Shown: piece after piece, positions 1 through 6,312 of the stretch | Layout of the letters: every line of letters starts with the position of its first letter | Position numbering within the stretch: position 1 is the stretch's first letter | Assembly (NCBI GenBank): GCA_021297975.1 | Contig: JAJTHO010000014.1 | Coordinates: forward strand, 1-12,900 | DNA length: 12,900 nt | Direction: 5' to 3' | Origin: Alphaproteobacteria bacterium | Lineage (GTDB): Bacteria; Pseudomonadota; Alphaproteobacteria; JAJTHO01 | Notes under the pieces: generated by a model | Seen by the model: only the letters and a program-made list of their open reading frames with translations | Database searches by the model: none | Told to the model about the DNA's origin: nothing | Program-made: the position numbers and the translations under genes

Positions 1-450
1 CTGTATCAAACAGGCTGCGCTGGGCGGATTCTCGCCTTTGAAGAAACGGATGATGGGCGCTATCAAGTGGTGCTGCAGGGCATTTGCCGCTTTGTGCGCG
101 GCGAGGAATTGCCCACAACCCGCAAATACCGCCAGTTTAAAGCCGATTGGAGCACGTTTTTAGGGGATTTAGAAAACCCCTCCCCGCGCCCGGTTGACCG
201 CACCGCACTGCTGGACACCATTCAGCGCTATTTTGAACGCAAACACTTGCTAACCGATTGGGATATTTTGCGCGTTGCGCCGCTGGATAGATTAGTTACT
301 AGCCTTTCCATGATGTGCCCCTTTTCCACGCCGGAAAAGCAAGCGCTGCTGGAGGCGGAATCGTTGATGGAACGGTTGAATCTGCTGACAACCTTTATGG
401 AAATGACGCTCCGCGCCAACAGCCAAGACGGCGCTGAGTTGCTGCATTGA
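1..450 (+). CDS. LON substrate-binding (N-terminal-type) domain protein, 5' end missing
   Basis: The frame is open from the first base to a TGA at 448-450, so this is the last 149 residues of a gene starting upstream of the window. The opening residues GCAGRI, then a stretch ending VVLQGICRF and a GEELP block, match the beta-rich core of the LON substrate-binding domain (PUA-like fold). The rest is a helical C-terminal segment with PLDRLVTSLSMMCPF and a final MERLNLLTTFMEM helix. Stand-alone proteins of this kind in alphaproteobacteria are roughly 200-220 residues, so about a third is probably missing. They lack the AAA+ and protease domains of Lon, and none appears here before the stop. The Trm112-like gene follows 31 bases later, a pairing common in alphaproteobacteria. 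The exact role of the stand-alone domain is not established; binding of unfolded protein is inferred from its place in Lon. Confidence 0.85.
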   Translation: MYQTGCAGRILAFEETDDGRYQVVLQGICRFVRGEELPTTRKYRQFKADWSTFLGDLENPSPRPVDRTALLDTIQRYFERKHLLTDWDILRVAPLDRLVTSLSMMCPFSTPEKQALLEAESLMERLNLLTTFMEMTLRANSQDGAELLH

Positions 451-481
451 CGCGGCGATTGGCATCGGGCAAAGGTGGATG

Positions 482-652
482 ATGAGCACGTTTGATACCA
501 GCCTACTACAGTTTATCGTTTGCCCCGTTAGCCGGGATACCCTGCGCTATGACGCCGAAAAACAGGAACTCATCAGCGCATCGGCCAAACTCGCCTACCC
601 CATCCGCGACGGGATTCCGATTTTATTAGAGGAAGAAGCGCGGGCGCTCTAA
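482..652 (+). CDS. Trm112 / UPF0434 family small protein
   Basis: A 56-residue protein containing LLQFIVCPVS, a central QELIS and the diagnostic LAYPIRDGIPILL segment, ending EEEARAL. This is the bacterial Trm112-like (E. coli YcaR-type, UPF0434) pattern. In eukaryotes and archaea Trm112 activates SAM-dependent methyltransferases acting on tRNA, rRNA and release factors; bacterial members may do the same, but that is inference here. There are two consecutive ATGs at 479 and 482. I chose 482 because AGG at 473-475 then has a six-base spacing; from 479 it would be only three. Only one cysteine remains of the usual CPxC and distal Cys zinc-site positions (CPVS here, and ISASAKLAYP lacks the later one), so zinc binding is doubtful. 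The stop TAA overlaps the stop of the convergent phosphatase gene by four bases. Confidence 0.85.
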   Translation: MSTFDTSLLQFIVCPVSRDTLRYDAEKQELISASAKLAYPIRDGIPILLEEEARAL

Positions 653-1101
653 GAAATCTTGAAATGCACTTTCAATTGCAATTCAATAGCATCCCGCAGC
701 ACCCGGTATAAAATAAGCTGCTGCTCACGCGCCGCATCCAAATCAATCGGCGGCACGGGTAATTCCCATAACGAGACTTTATCATAGCGAAATTCCGCCA
801 TGGTTTTCAGATTTTCATGCGCTTCCCGCGACAGGGTAATAACTTCATCAACCTGCAAAAACGGCGGCACATCAGAAAGTTCCTGTCCCGCATGATCCCG
901 GCAATCAATGCCCTTTTCCGCCAAAACCGCCACCACAAAGGGATGCACCGGCACGGCGCTGACCCCTGCGGAATGCACTTCAAACCTATCCCCCGCCAGC
1001 TGTTGCAGCAGTTTTTCTGCCAAAACGGAGCGCACCGAATTCAGCGTGCAGGCAAACAGCACACGCGAGCGATTTGCGGATGCCGCGTCAAAGGTGGACA
1101 T
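649..1101 (-). CDS. Low-molecular-weight protein tyrosine phosphatase / arsenate reductase-fold protein
   Basis: A 150-residue protein of LMW-PTP fold. The phosphate-binding P-loop C-x5-R-S is visible as CTLNSVRS at residues 18-25 after the strand RVLFA. It is followed by the SAGVSAVPVHPF segment, GIDCRDHAGQEL, and VDEVITLSREAHE, all typical of the family found behind hisD in alphaproteobacteria. The family hydrolyses phosphotyrosine or reduces arsenate; the substrate here is unknown. The expected acid-loop Asp-Pro before the REQ helix appears as PVPPID (115-120), so the general acid may be missing or shifted to Asp120 or Asp122. I start at the ATG at 1101, nine codons inside the longest open frame, because homologues begin near there and the overlap with UPF0262 is then only 14 bases. 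It is last in the murA-led cluster. Confidence 0.85.
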   Translation of the reverse strand: MSTFDAASANRSRVLFACTLNSVRSVLAEKLLQQLAGDRFEVHSAGVSAVPVHPFVVAVLAEKGIDCRDHAGQELSDVPPFLQVDEVITLSREAHENLKTMAEFRYDKVSLWELPVPPIDLDAAREQQLILYRVLRDAIELQLKVHFKIS

Positions 1102-1576
1102 GGCTTTGTTCCCGAATATGCAGCACACAAATGAGCGTAAAAAGCCGCCGTGCCGTGGGGTGGTCTAGCGTTACTTTCCCCGCCAGCGCCTCCATTATCT
1201 GCGTTGCGGCTTCGTTATGAATGCCGCGCCGCCCTTGATCCACGGCCTCTAAGCGGCACGCGCCCACGGCTTGAGTAATCAAATCATGATAGCTGCGGGT
1301 TATCTGGAAATAGTCCTTAATCACCCCGCGCAGGCTTTTCACCGATAGGGTGAATGTTTCTTTTGCGCCCGCGTTTTTACTCTCGCACACCACAAACTGG
1401 AGCCTGTCTTCAACAATGCTGAGCTCAAGCGCATAGGGCGCTTTTAGGGCAGCAACGGGCTGGAATACCGCACTAATCAGCAAATCTTGTATCGCCTGAT
1501 CCCGCTCATGCTGGACATAGGGATTATAGCGGATGTTGGCCGCCTCATGCAGCGTCACATTGCTGAGCTGGCTCAT
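1088..1576 (-). CDS. UPF0262 family protein
   Basis: A 162-residue protein that I recognise as UPF0262, a family of unknown function largely restricted to alphaproteobacteria. Conserved blocks are the N-terminal NPYVQHERDQAIQDLL, central YALELSIVEDRLQF, VIKDYFQITRSYHDLI, GRRGIHNEAA and TARRLFTLICVLH near the end. No signal peptide or membrane segment is visible, so it is probably cytosolic. The ATG at 1576 shares one base with the hisD stop (TGATG arrangement), which suggests translation by reinitiation after hisD. An in-frame GTG one codon earlier (1579) would give a four-base overlap and cannot be excluded. Its constant place between hisD and the phosphatase gene suggests a link with growth or cell-envelope functions, but no activity can be read from the sequence. 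Confidence 0.9.
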   Translation of the reverse strand: MSQLSNVTLHEAANIRYNPYVQHERDQAIQDLLISAVFQPVAALKAPYALELSIVEDRLQFVVCESKNAGAKETFTLSVKSLRGVIKDYFQITRSYHDLITQAVGACRLEAVDQGRRGIHNEAATQIMEALAGKVTLDHPTARRLFTLICVLHIREQSHVHL

Positions 1577-2847
1577 CACAGCCGTATCCGCACCGACGCC
1601 GCGTGCGCCGGTAAGCCTTCCGCATCGGCCAGTGTCGCGGCGATGGGCGCGAGTGTTTTAAAGCCCTCTTCCGTACACTGCAAAAACGTTGTCCGCCGCA
1701 TAAAATCAAGGACTGATAACCCCGATGCATAGCGCGCCGCCCCGCTGGTCGGCAGCACATGGTTGGGCCCGCCGCAATAATCGCCGATGGCCTCCGGCGT
1801 GTAGGCGCCGACAAAAATACTCCCCGTGCAGCGCACCGCATCAAACAGCGTCTCTGCTGCCGCGCCGCAGAGCTGTAAGTGTTCGGGCGCAATCGTTTCA
1901 ATCAGTGCCGGAACCGCGTCCATAGACGGCACCACCACCACCAACCCATGATTCAGCCAGCTTTGCAGCGCCACATCCCGTGTCGGCAGCACCAGCAATT
2001 GCCTTTTGAGCGCATCAATCACCGCCCGTGCGTGTAGCGCATCGGGGGTTATCAGAATGCTTTGTGCCGCCGGGTCGTGTTCGGCCTGTGATAACAAATC
2101 CGCCGCCAGCCAATCGGGCGATACCGTGCCGTCGCTGACAACTAGAATTTCCGAAGGCCCCGCAATCGAATCAATACCCACCGCGCCAAAAACTTGGCGT
2201 TTTGCCTCGGCCACATAGGCATTGCCAGGCCCGACGATTTTCACAACCGGCTTGATGCTTTCCGTGCCGTACGCCAGCGCCGCAACCGCCTGCGCCCCGC
2301 CAACAGGATACACCTCATCCACATTCGCCAGCAGCAGCGCCGCCGCAACTGCCGGGCTTAAATACCCCTCCGGCGTCGGCACGGTAACAACAAGCCGCCC
2401 CACCCCGGCAATCTTTGCGGGCAGTGCGTTCATCAGCACTGAACTGGGATACGCCGCCCTGCCCCCCGGCACATACAGCCCCACCGCGCTGAGCGCTTCC
2501 CAGCGCTGGCCGCTGCGCGTGCCGGTTTTATCTGTTATGCTAAACCCTTTGGGCAGCTGCCGTTTATGAAACGCCTTAATCCGCACGGCGGCGGCTTTAA
2601 GCGCATCGCGCACGGGTTTGGCGCAGCCTTTGGCTATTTGTTTCAGCTGTTCCGGGGTCAGCGGCGCGGGCGTGTGGCGGTCAAATTGCTCAGTATAGCG
2701 CCGCAGCGCTGCATCCCCCTCGCTGCGCACGGCGCTGAGTATGGCCGCAACGTCACTGGATAACGCCGCATTATCACTGCTGCCGCGTTGCAACGCGCCG
2801 CGCAGCCGGGGCGCGAAATCCGCTTCACTCGCGTTAAGCAGCAGCAT
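1576..2847 (-). CDS. hisD: Histidinol dehydrogenase
   Basis: Catalyses the last two steps of histidine biosynthesis, oxidising L-histidinol through histidinaldehyde to L-histidine with 2 NAD+. The 423-residue product has the usual length. Visible motifs are YVPGGRAAYPSS (about 125-136), PVGGAQAVAALAYGT, GPGNAYVAEAKR and IAGPSEILVV. Zinc and active-site residues are in place: Gln254 and His257 in SQAEHDP, the catalytic Glu322-His323 pair in APEHLQL, Asp356 in GDY, His363 in GPNHVLPT, and His415 close to the C-terminus. I start at the ATG at 2847, not the upstream ATG at 2880: an AGAGG-like ribosome site lies six bases before it, the family N-terminus aligns there, and the overlap with hisG falls to 14 bases. 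It is third in the murA-hisG-hisD-UPF0262 cluster. Confidence 0.96.
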   Translation of the reverse strand: MLLLNASEADFAPRLRGALQRGSSDNAALSSDVAAILSAVRSEGDAALRRYTEQFDRHTPAPLTPEQLKQIAKGCAKPVRDALKAAAVRIKAFHKRQLPKGFSITDKTGTRSGQRWEALSAVGLYVPGGRAAYPSSVLMNALPAKIAGVGRLVVTVPTPEGYLSPAVAAALLLANVDEVYPVGGAQAVAALAYGTESIKPVVKIVGPGNAYVAEAKRQVFGAVGIDSIAGPSEILVVSDGTVSPDWLAADLLSQAEHDPAAQSILITPDALHARAVIDALKRQLLVLPTRDVALQSWLNHGLVVVVPSMDAVPALIETIAPEHLQLCGAAAETLFDAVRCTGSIFVGAYTPEAIGDYCGGPNHVLPTSGAARYASGLSVLDFMRRTTFLQCTEEGFKTLAPIAATLADAEGLPAHAASVRIRL

Positions 2848-3502
2848 CGGTCGCCTCTTCAAATCGAGCAACAAGGTCATGCAGCCCCGCGCGGCGGGTT
2901 TTATAAGCCGTGCGGTTCACAATCAGCTTGCTGCTGATATCGGCAATTTTTTCCAGCTCAACGAGGTTGTTCGCCTTCAGCGTCGCCCCGCTAGAGACCA
3001 AATCGACAATAAATGGCGCGAGACCCAGCATCGGCGCCAGCTCCATCGCCCCGCTGAGTTTGATAGTCTCGGCCTGAATCCCCTTGGCGGCAAAGTGGGC
3101 GCGGGTTGTGTGCGGGTATTTTGTCGCAACGCGCACATGGGATGATGAAACCAGCTGCCCTGCCCCCGCATCCGCCCGCCCGGCCAAGGACAGACGGCAC
3201 TTGCCGATATGCAAATCAACCGGGGCATAGACATCGTTGCTGCCCGTTTCCATCAAGACATCATGCCCGGCAACGCCGAGATGCGCCCCGCCAAAGGCCA
3301 CGAACGTGGCCACATCAAAAGAACGCACAAGAATAAGATTCAATCCCGGCTGGTTGGTTGCAAATTGGAGCTTGCGGGTTTTTTCATCAAAAAAATCCGC
3401 TTCCGGCACAATATCAAGCCGCCGCAAAAACGCGGCAAATTCCGCCATAATCCGGCCTTTCGGCAGCGCGAGGGTGAGGGCGCCAGGTGCACTGTCTGTC
3501 AT
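2834..3502 (-). CDS. hisG: ATP phosphoribosyltransferase, short-form catalytic subunit
   Basis: Catalyses the committed first step of histidine biosynthesis, condensing ATP with PRPP to N1-(5-phosphoribosyl)-ATP. At 222 residues it is the short HisG form, which lacks the C-terminal regulatory domain and in known cases works as a hetero-octamer with HisZ; hisZ is not in this window. Visible family features are LALPKGRI at 11-18, FDVATFVAFGGAHLGVAGHD at 62-81, and the PRPP-binding signature FIVDLVSSGATLKANNL at 164-180. The ATG at 3502 overlaps the murA stop in an ATGA arrangement, so translation is probably coupled to murA. In many alphaproteobacteria hisG lies elsewhere and hisD alone follows murA; hisG-hisD together behind murA also occurs. 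Feedback control by histidine would be expected through HisZ. Confidence 0.95.
   Translation of the reverse strand: MTDSAPGALTLALPKGRIMAEFAAFLRRLDIVPEADFFDEKTRKLQFATNQPGLNLILVRSFDVATFVAFGGAHLGVAGHDVLMETGSNDVYAPVDLHIGKCRLSLAGRADAGAGQLVSSSHVRVATKYPHTTRAHFAAKGIQAETIKLSGAMELAPMLGLAPFIVDLVSSGATLKANNLVELEKIADISSKLIVNRTAYKTRRAGLHDLVARFEEATDAAA
2854..2858 (-). promoter_or_regulatory. Ribosome binding site deciding the hisD start
   Basis: On the minus strand AGAGG lies six bases before the ATG at 2847, inside the 3' end of hisG. The alternative ATG at 2880 has only GC-rich sequence without a purine Shine-Dalgarno core in front of it. This supports the shorter hisD. Confidence 0.6.
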
Positions 3503-4788
3503 GCCGCCTCCTGGTCTTCTTTGATGCGTTCCAGCACCGCGCCGCAGGCGGTCAGTTTTTCCACCATCCGCTCATAGCCTCTATCGAGGTGATAAATCCG
3601 GTGTACCCGCGTTTCACCAGGCGCAGCCAATGCCGCCAGCACCAGCGCCGCCGATGCCCGCAAATCGCTGGCCATAACCGGCGCTGCCGTTAGGGCGCTT
3701 GTGCCGCGCACCATCGCCGATGCGCCGTGCACGGTTATGCCTGCGCCCATCCGCGTCAACTCCGGCACATGCATAAAACGATTTTCAAAGATGGTTTCCG
3801 TCAACATCGCCGCGCCGTCGCATACGGTCATCAGCGCCATAAACTGCGCCTGCAAATCGGTGGGAAAACCGGGGTGCGGCTCGGTCATAATATCAACGCC
3901 ACGCGGTCGAATCCCGGCTGCGTTCACGGTGATACCTGAATCCTGAACGGTCACATTAACGCCCGTTCCGCGCAGCGCCGTTAAAAATGCGGCGAGCTGC
4001 GATGCGTCCGTCCCGGTCAATTCCAGTGCACCGCCGGTGATGGCCGCCGCGATGCAATAGGTTCCCGTTTCAATCCGATCGGGGATAACTCGGTGCGCTG
4101 CGCCGTGCAGCGCCGGAACACCCTGAACCGTTAATTTATCCGTCCCGATACCCTCAATTTTTGCGCCCATGGCCAAGAGGCAATGCGCCAAATCGCTCAC
4201 CTCCGGCTCCCGCGCCGCGTTCAGCAGCACCGTCTCGCCCTTTGCCAAAACCGCCGCCATCAGCAGATTTTCCGTCGCCCCGACAGAGACAAACGGCATG
4301 GATATTTCCGCGCCTCTTAGCCCGCCTTCGGGCGCTGCGGCATTAATATAGCCCGCCTCAATGCTGATGACCGCGCCCATTTTCTCTAGGCCTTTAAGGT
4401 GGACATCCACAGGCCGTGTGCCAATCGCACAGCCGCCCGGCAAGGATACCTTGGCGCTGCCATGCCGTGCAAGCAGTCCGCCCAGAACCAACACGCTGGC
4501 GCGCATTTTCCGCACCAGCTCATACGGGGCAACGTCGGACGTTATCGCTTTGGCCTGAAGCGTCAGGGTATTGTCTGTTTTGAGGGCTGATGCATCAACC
4601 TTAACGCCGTGCTGCGCCAACAAGGCCGACAAGGTCTTTATATCCGCCAAATCGGGCACGTTGCTGAGCGTAAGACGCTCCGCCGTCAACAACGCCGCGC
4701 ACATCAGCGGCAACGCGGCGTTTTTCGCCCCGCTGATTGGTATTGTGCCGCGAAGGGGGCGGCCACCCGTTATTTGTAAAGAGTCCAC
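3499..4788 (-). CDS. murA: UDP-N-acetylglucosamine 1-carboxyvinyltransferase
   Basis: Transfers enolpyruvate from PEP to UDP-GlcNAc, the first committed step of peptidoglycan synthesis in the cytoplasm. The 429-residue length is normal for this EPSP-synthase-fold enzyme. Substrate residues Lys22 and Asn23 sit in GAKNAALP. Cys120 in LPGGCAIGTRPVD is the position attacked by fosfomycin, so the enzyme should be of the sensitive type; Arg125 is in the same loop. Asp311 lies in PGFPTDLQAQ, and Arg403 in DRGYER. The start codon is GTG at 4788, giving the standard N-terminus MDSLQITGGRPL; no strong Shine-Dalgarno precedes it. It is the first gene of the minus-strand cluster and is divergent from tRNA-Leu. 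The promoter should lie in 4789-4917, but I find no convincing -35/-10 pair on that strand. Confidence 0.97.
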   Translation of the reverse strand: MDSLQITGGRPLRGTIPISGAKNAALPLMCAALLTAERLTLSNVPDLADIKTLSALLAQHGVKVDASALKTDNTLTLQAKAITSDVAPYELVRKMRASVLVLGGLLARHGSAKVSLPGGCAIGTRPVDVHLKGLEKMGAVISIEAGYINAAAPEGGLRGAEISMPFVSVGATENLLMAAVLAKGETVLLNAAREPEVSDLAHCLLAMGAKIEGIGTDKLTVQGVPALHGAAHRVIPDRIETGTYCIAAAITGGALELTGTDASQLAAFLTALRGTGVNVTVQDSGITVNAAGIRPRGVDIMTEPHPGFPTDLQAQFMALMTVCDGAAMLTETIFENRFMHVPELTRMGAGITVHGASAMVRGTSALTAAPVMASDLRASAALVLAALAAPGETRVHRIYHLDRGYERMVEKLTACGAVLERIKEDQEAA

Positions 4789-4917
4789 ATGCTTTTAAAG
4801 CATACCGCGCCCTGAAGAGCAACGCGGGAAACGCATTTCTGGGTTTTAAAGCAGGGTACAGCCAGCTGATTCTTGACTTTTGCCCCAAATTGTCCTCTGT
4901 CATTCTTTCCGAAACGT

Positions 4918-5005
4918 GCCCTCGTGGCGGAATGGTAGACGCAACGGACTTAAAATCCGTCGGTTAGAAATGACTGTACCGGTTCAAGTCCGGTCGAGGG
5001 CACCA
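4918..5005 (+). tRNA. tRNA-Leu, anticodon UAA
   Basis: An 88-base tRNA with encoded CCA. The acceptor stem pairs GCCCTCG (4918-4924) with CGAGGGC (4995-5001), followed by discriminator A and CCA (5003-5005). The anticodon stem ACGGA/TCCGT (4944-4948 and 4956-4960) encloses a seven-base loop CTTAAAA with anticodon TAA at 4951-4953. The T-arm is ACCGG-TTCAAGT-CCGGT (4978-4994). The 17-base extra arm at 4961-4977 is the long class II type expected for leucine. It reads UUA and UUG. It starts 129 bases from the murA start in the opposite direction and precedes infA by 45 bases, so it could share a transcript with infA. No integrase or duplicated 3' end is visible nearby. Confidence 0.97.
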
Positions 5006-5050
5006 TTTTCTTCTTGAATTTTTGGCAAAAAGGCTCATTAACAACGGGCA

Positions 5051-5269
5051 ATGGCAAAAGAAGATTTAATTGAATTTGACGGCGTCGTCCTCGAAGTCCT
5101 CCCCAACACCATGTTTCGGGTGAAGCTCGACAACGAACATCTGGTGCTGGCGCACAGCTCTGGCAAGATGCGAAAAAACCGCATTCGCGTGCTGGAGGGT
5201 GATAAGGTTAAGGTTGAGATGACCCCGTATGACCTGAGCAAGGCGCGGATTACCTTCCGCTATAAATAA
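5051..5269 (+). CDS. infA: Translation initiation factor IF-1
   Basis: A 72-residue single OB-fold protein that binds the 30S A site during initiation together with IF-2 and IF-3. The whole length matches the family: MAKEDLIEFDG at the start, the strand NTMFRVKLDNEH, the conserved LAHSSGKMRKNRIRVL block (33-48), GDKVKVEMTPYDLSKARI and the terminal TFRYK. Nothing is missing. The ATG at 5051 has only a weak GGG two bases upstream and no proper Shine-Dalgarno, while AAGG at 5030-5033 is too far away. Initiation may rely on an open leader. maf follows four bases after the stop. In many alphaproteobacteria infA-maf continues directly from the UPF0262-phosphatase genes; here it lies on the other flank of the murA cluster in the opposite direction. 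Confidence 0.97.
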   Translation: MAKEDLIEFDGVVLEVLPNTMFRVKLDNEHLVLAHSSGKMRKNRIRVLEGDKVKVEMTPYDLSKARITFRYK

Positions 5270-5273
5270 AGCC

Positions 5274-5843
5274 GTGCGTCTCGTTCTTGCCTCGGCGTCC
5301 CCCCGGCGGCGTGAGCTGCTGGCGCAGCTTGGCATTACCGATGTGCTGGTTGCGCCCATGGATGTTGATGAAACAGCCAACAAAAATGAGCTGCCCCTCC
5401 CATACGTTAAACGCGTAGCGCTTTTGAAAGCTGCAGCCGCAGTGAGACAATACCCGGATGATGTGGTGTTAACAGCCGATACGGTTGTTGCGGCGGGGCG
5501 GCGTATGCTGCCTAAGGCAGAAACAGCGGAACAGGTGCGGGAGTGTCTTGAATTGTTATCAGGCAGACGGCACAAAGTGCTGACAGCCGTAGCTGTCAGC
5601 TTTGCGGGTAAAACCCGGCTTAAAATATCGGAAAATGTGGTGAAAATGCAGCGCCTTAGCGCTAGCGACATAGACAGCTATGCCGCAAGCGGTGATGGCA
5701 TCGGCAAAGCCGGAGGCTATGCCTTACAGGGTCGTGCAGCGGGGTTTATATCCTGGCTCAGCGGGTCGCCGAGCGGGATAATTGGCCTACCGCTGCACGA
5801 AACAGCACTGATGTTGGAAACTTATTGTTTCCAAGCCAGTTGA
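5274..5843 (+). CDS. maf: Maf-family nucleoside triphosphate pyrophosphatase (dTTP/UTP type likely)
   Basis: Maf proteins hydrolyse non-canonical or excess NTPs to NMP and pyrophosphate and have been linked to septum inhibition. The 189-residue product starts with LVLASASPRRRELL (3-16) and carries DVDET at 30-34, the catalytic ADTVV block with Asp69, LSGRRHKVLTAVAV (95-108), and GIGKAGGYALQG. The tail, GSPSGIIGLPLHET, corresponds to the GSYSNVVGLPL region of Maf1/YhdE-like enzymes, which favours dTTP/UTP over the YceF (7-methyl-GTP) specificity; that subtype assignment is inference. The start codon is GTG at 5274, four bases after infA, with no strong ribosome site, so it is probably translated by coupling. 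The last 22 bases overlap the end of the convergent histone-like gene. Confidence 0.92.
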   Translation: MRLVLASASPRRRELLAQLGITDVLVAPMDVDETANKNELPLPYVKRVALLKAAAAVRQYPDDVVLTADTVVAAGRRMLPKAETAEQVRECLELLSGRRHKVLTAVAVSFAGKTRLKISENVVKMQRLSASDIDSYAASGDGIGKAGGYALQGRAAGFISWLSGSPSGIIGLPLHETALMLETYCFQAS

Positions 5844-6220
5844 AAGCCCAATTCACAGGCGTTCTTGTTTTTTTCATACGCAATGTTGAACTTTGCGGTT
5901 GAAGGCACGTTCACGCGTTTGCCAGAAACAGAAATCTGCAGCGGCTTTTTCGCTTTGATGCTGGCAATCAAGCGCTCAAGTTTTTGAACGTTCTGCGCCA
6001 GCGCGCTGTTTGTGTTCAAATCTTTCACGGCTTTTTTCACGATGGATTTCACTGGCTTTTTCACGCCCGCTTTAACCAACGATTTGGTTGCCTTTTTTAC
6101 GGCTTTCTTCGTCACTTTTTTAATTGCTTTTTTTGCGACGATTTTTTTAGCCGATTTTACTGCAGGTTTTGCTGCAGGTTTTTTAACAAGTGTAAGTGTA
6201 GTTTTTTTAGCAGTTGACAT
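5822..6220 (-). CDS. Histone H1-like Lys/Ala-rich protein with C-terminal amphi-Trp-like domain
   Basis: A 132-residue basic protein with two distinct parts. Residues 1-67 are a low-complexity tail of lysine, alanine and valine, with KPAAKPAVKSAKK and repeated KKAVKKA-type units, like bacterial H1/Hc-type nucleoid proteins. Residues about 70-131 are ordinary folded-looking sequence: a helix QNVQKLERLIASIKAKK, then ISVSGKRVNVPSTAKFNIAY and a final LGFQLAWKQ with the only tryptophan. That order (helix, short strand, GxxVxVP, strand, terminal L-x-W) resembles the amphi-Trp domain of halophile and bacterial proteins. DNA compaction is the likely role of the tail; the domain's partner is unknown. 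The start is firm: AGGAG lies six bases before the ATG. Its stop lies inside the 3' end of maf. I recognise the composition and domain pattern, not a named gene. Confidence 0.8.
   Translation of the reverse strand: MSTAKKTTLTLVKKPAAKPAVKSAKKIVAKKAIKKVTKKAVKKATKSLVKAGVKKPVKSIVKKAVKDLNTNSALAQNVQKLERLIASIKAKKPLQISVSGKRVNVPSTAKFNIAYEKNKNACELGFQLAWKQ
6160..6182 (-). repeat. Short tandem repeat coding KPAA/KPAV in the histone-like tail
   Basis: The 11-base unit CTGCAGGTTTT (plus strand) occurs at 6160-6170 and again at 6172-6182, a 12-base period that codes for two Lys-Pro-Ala-Ala/Val units. Such in-frame repeats are how H1-like tails grow and shrink between strains. Confidence 0.7.
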
Positions 6221-6226
6221 AGTTTT

Positions 6227-6231
6227 CTCCT
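6227..6231 (-). promoter_or_regulatory. Strong ribosome binding site of the histone-like gene
   Basis: On the minus strand AGGAG, within TTTAGGAGAAAACT, sits six bases before the ATG at 6220. It is the best Shine-Dalgarno in the window, consistent with an abundant nucleoid protein. Confidence 0.75.
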
Positions 6232-6312
6232 AAACAGGCATTAAACCGTAAGGGGTTAACATTTGGTTACGAGACTTAAAAAAAATAGCTTCACGCTAAA
6301 AAAAATGCGTTT

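Noticed and set aside
1128..1128. ATG at 1128 as the phosphatase start
   Set aside because: The extra nine residues precede the usual family start, and the overlap with UPF0262 would be 41 bases; the ATG at 1101 fits better.
2880..2880. ATG at 2880 as the hisD start
   Set aside because: The 11 extra residues do not fit the family N-terminus, there is no ribosome site, and the overlap with hisG would grow to 47 bases.
4873..4906. TTGACT at 4873-4878 as a -35 box for tRNA-Leu
   Set aside because: No acceptable -10 box lies 16-18 bases downstream; only TCTGTC or, at 19 bases, TGTCAT is found, so I did not list a promoter.
5014..5042. TTGAAT with ATTAAC (17-base spacer) as an infA promoter
   Set aside because: It would start transcription at or inside the start codon region, leaving no leader; both boxes are weak, and infA may be read from the tRNA transcript.
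5066..5671. Long minus-strand frame opposite infA and maf
   Set aside because: It is a shadow of two well-supported genes, and its protein matches nothing I recognise.
5984..6233. Plus-strand Phe-rich open frames opposite the histone-like gene
   Set aside because: They are antisense images of lysine codons (AAA/AAG read as TTT/CTT), lack ribosome sites, and compete with a gene that has a strong one.
6276..6308. TAGC-TTCAC-GCTA flanked by A runs as a terminator hairpin
   Set aside because: Only four base pairs, and both flanks are A-rich on the same strand, so neither strand shows a convincing stem followed by a T tract.
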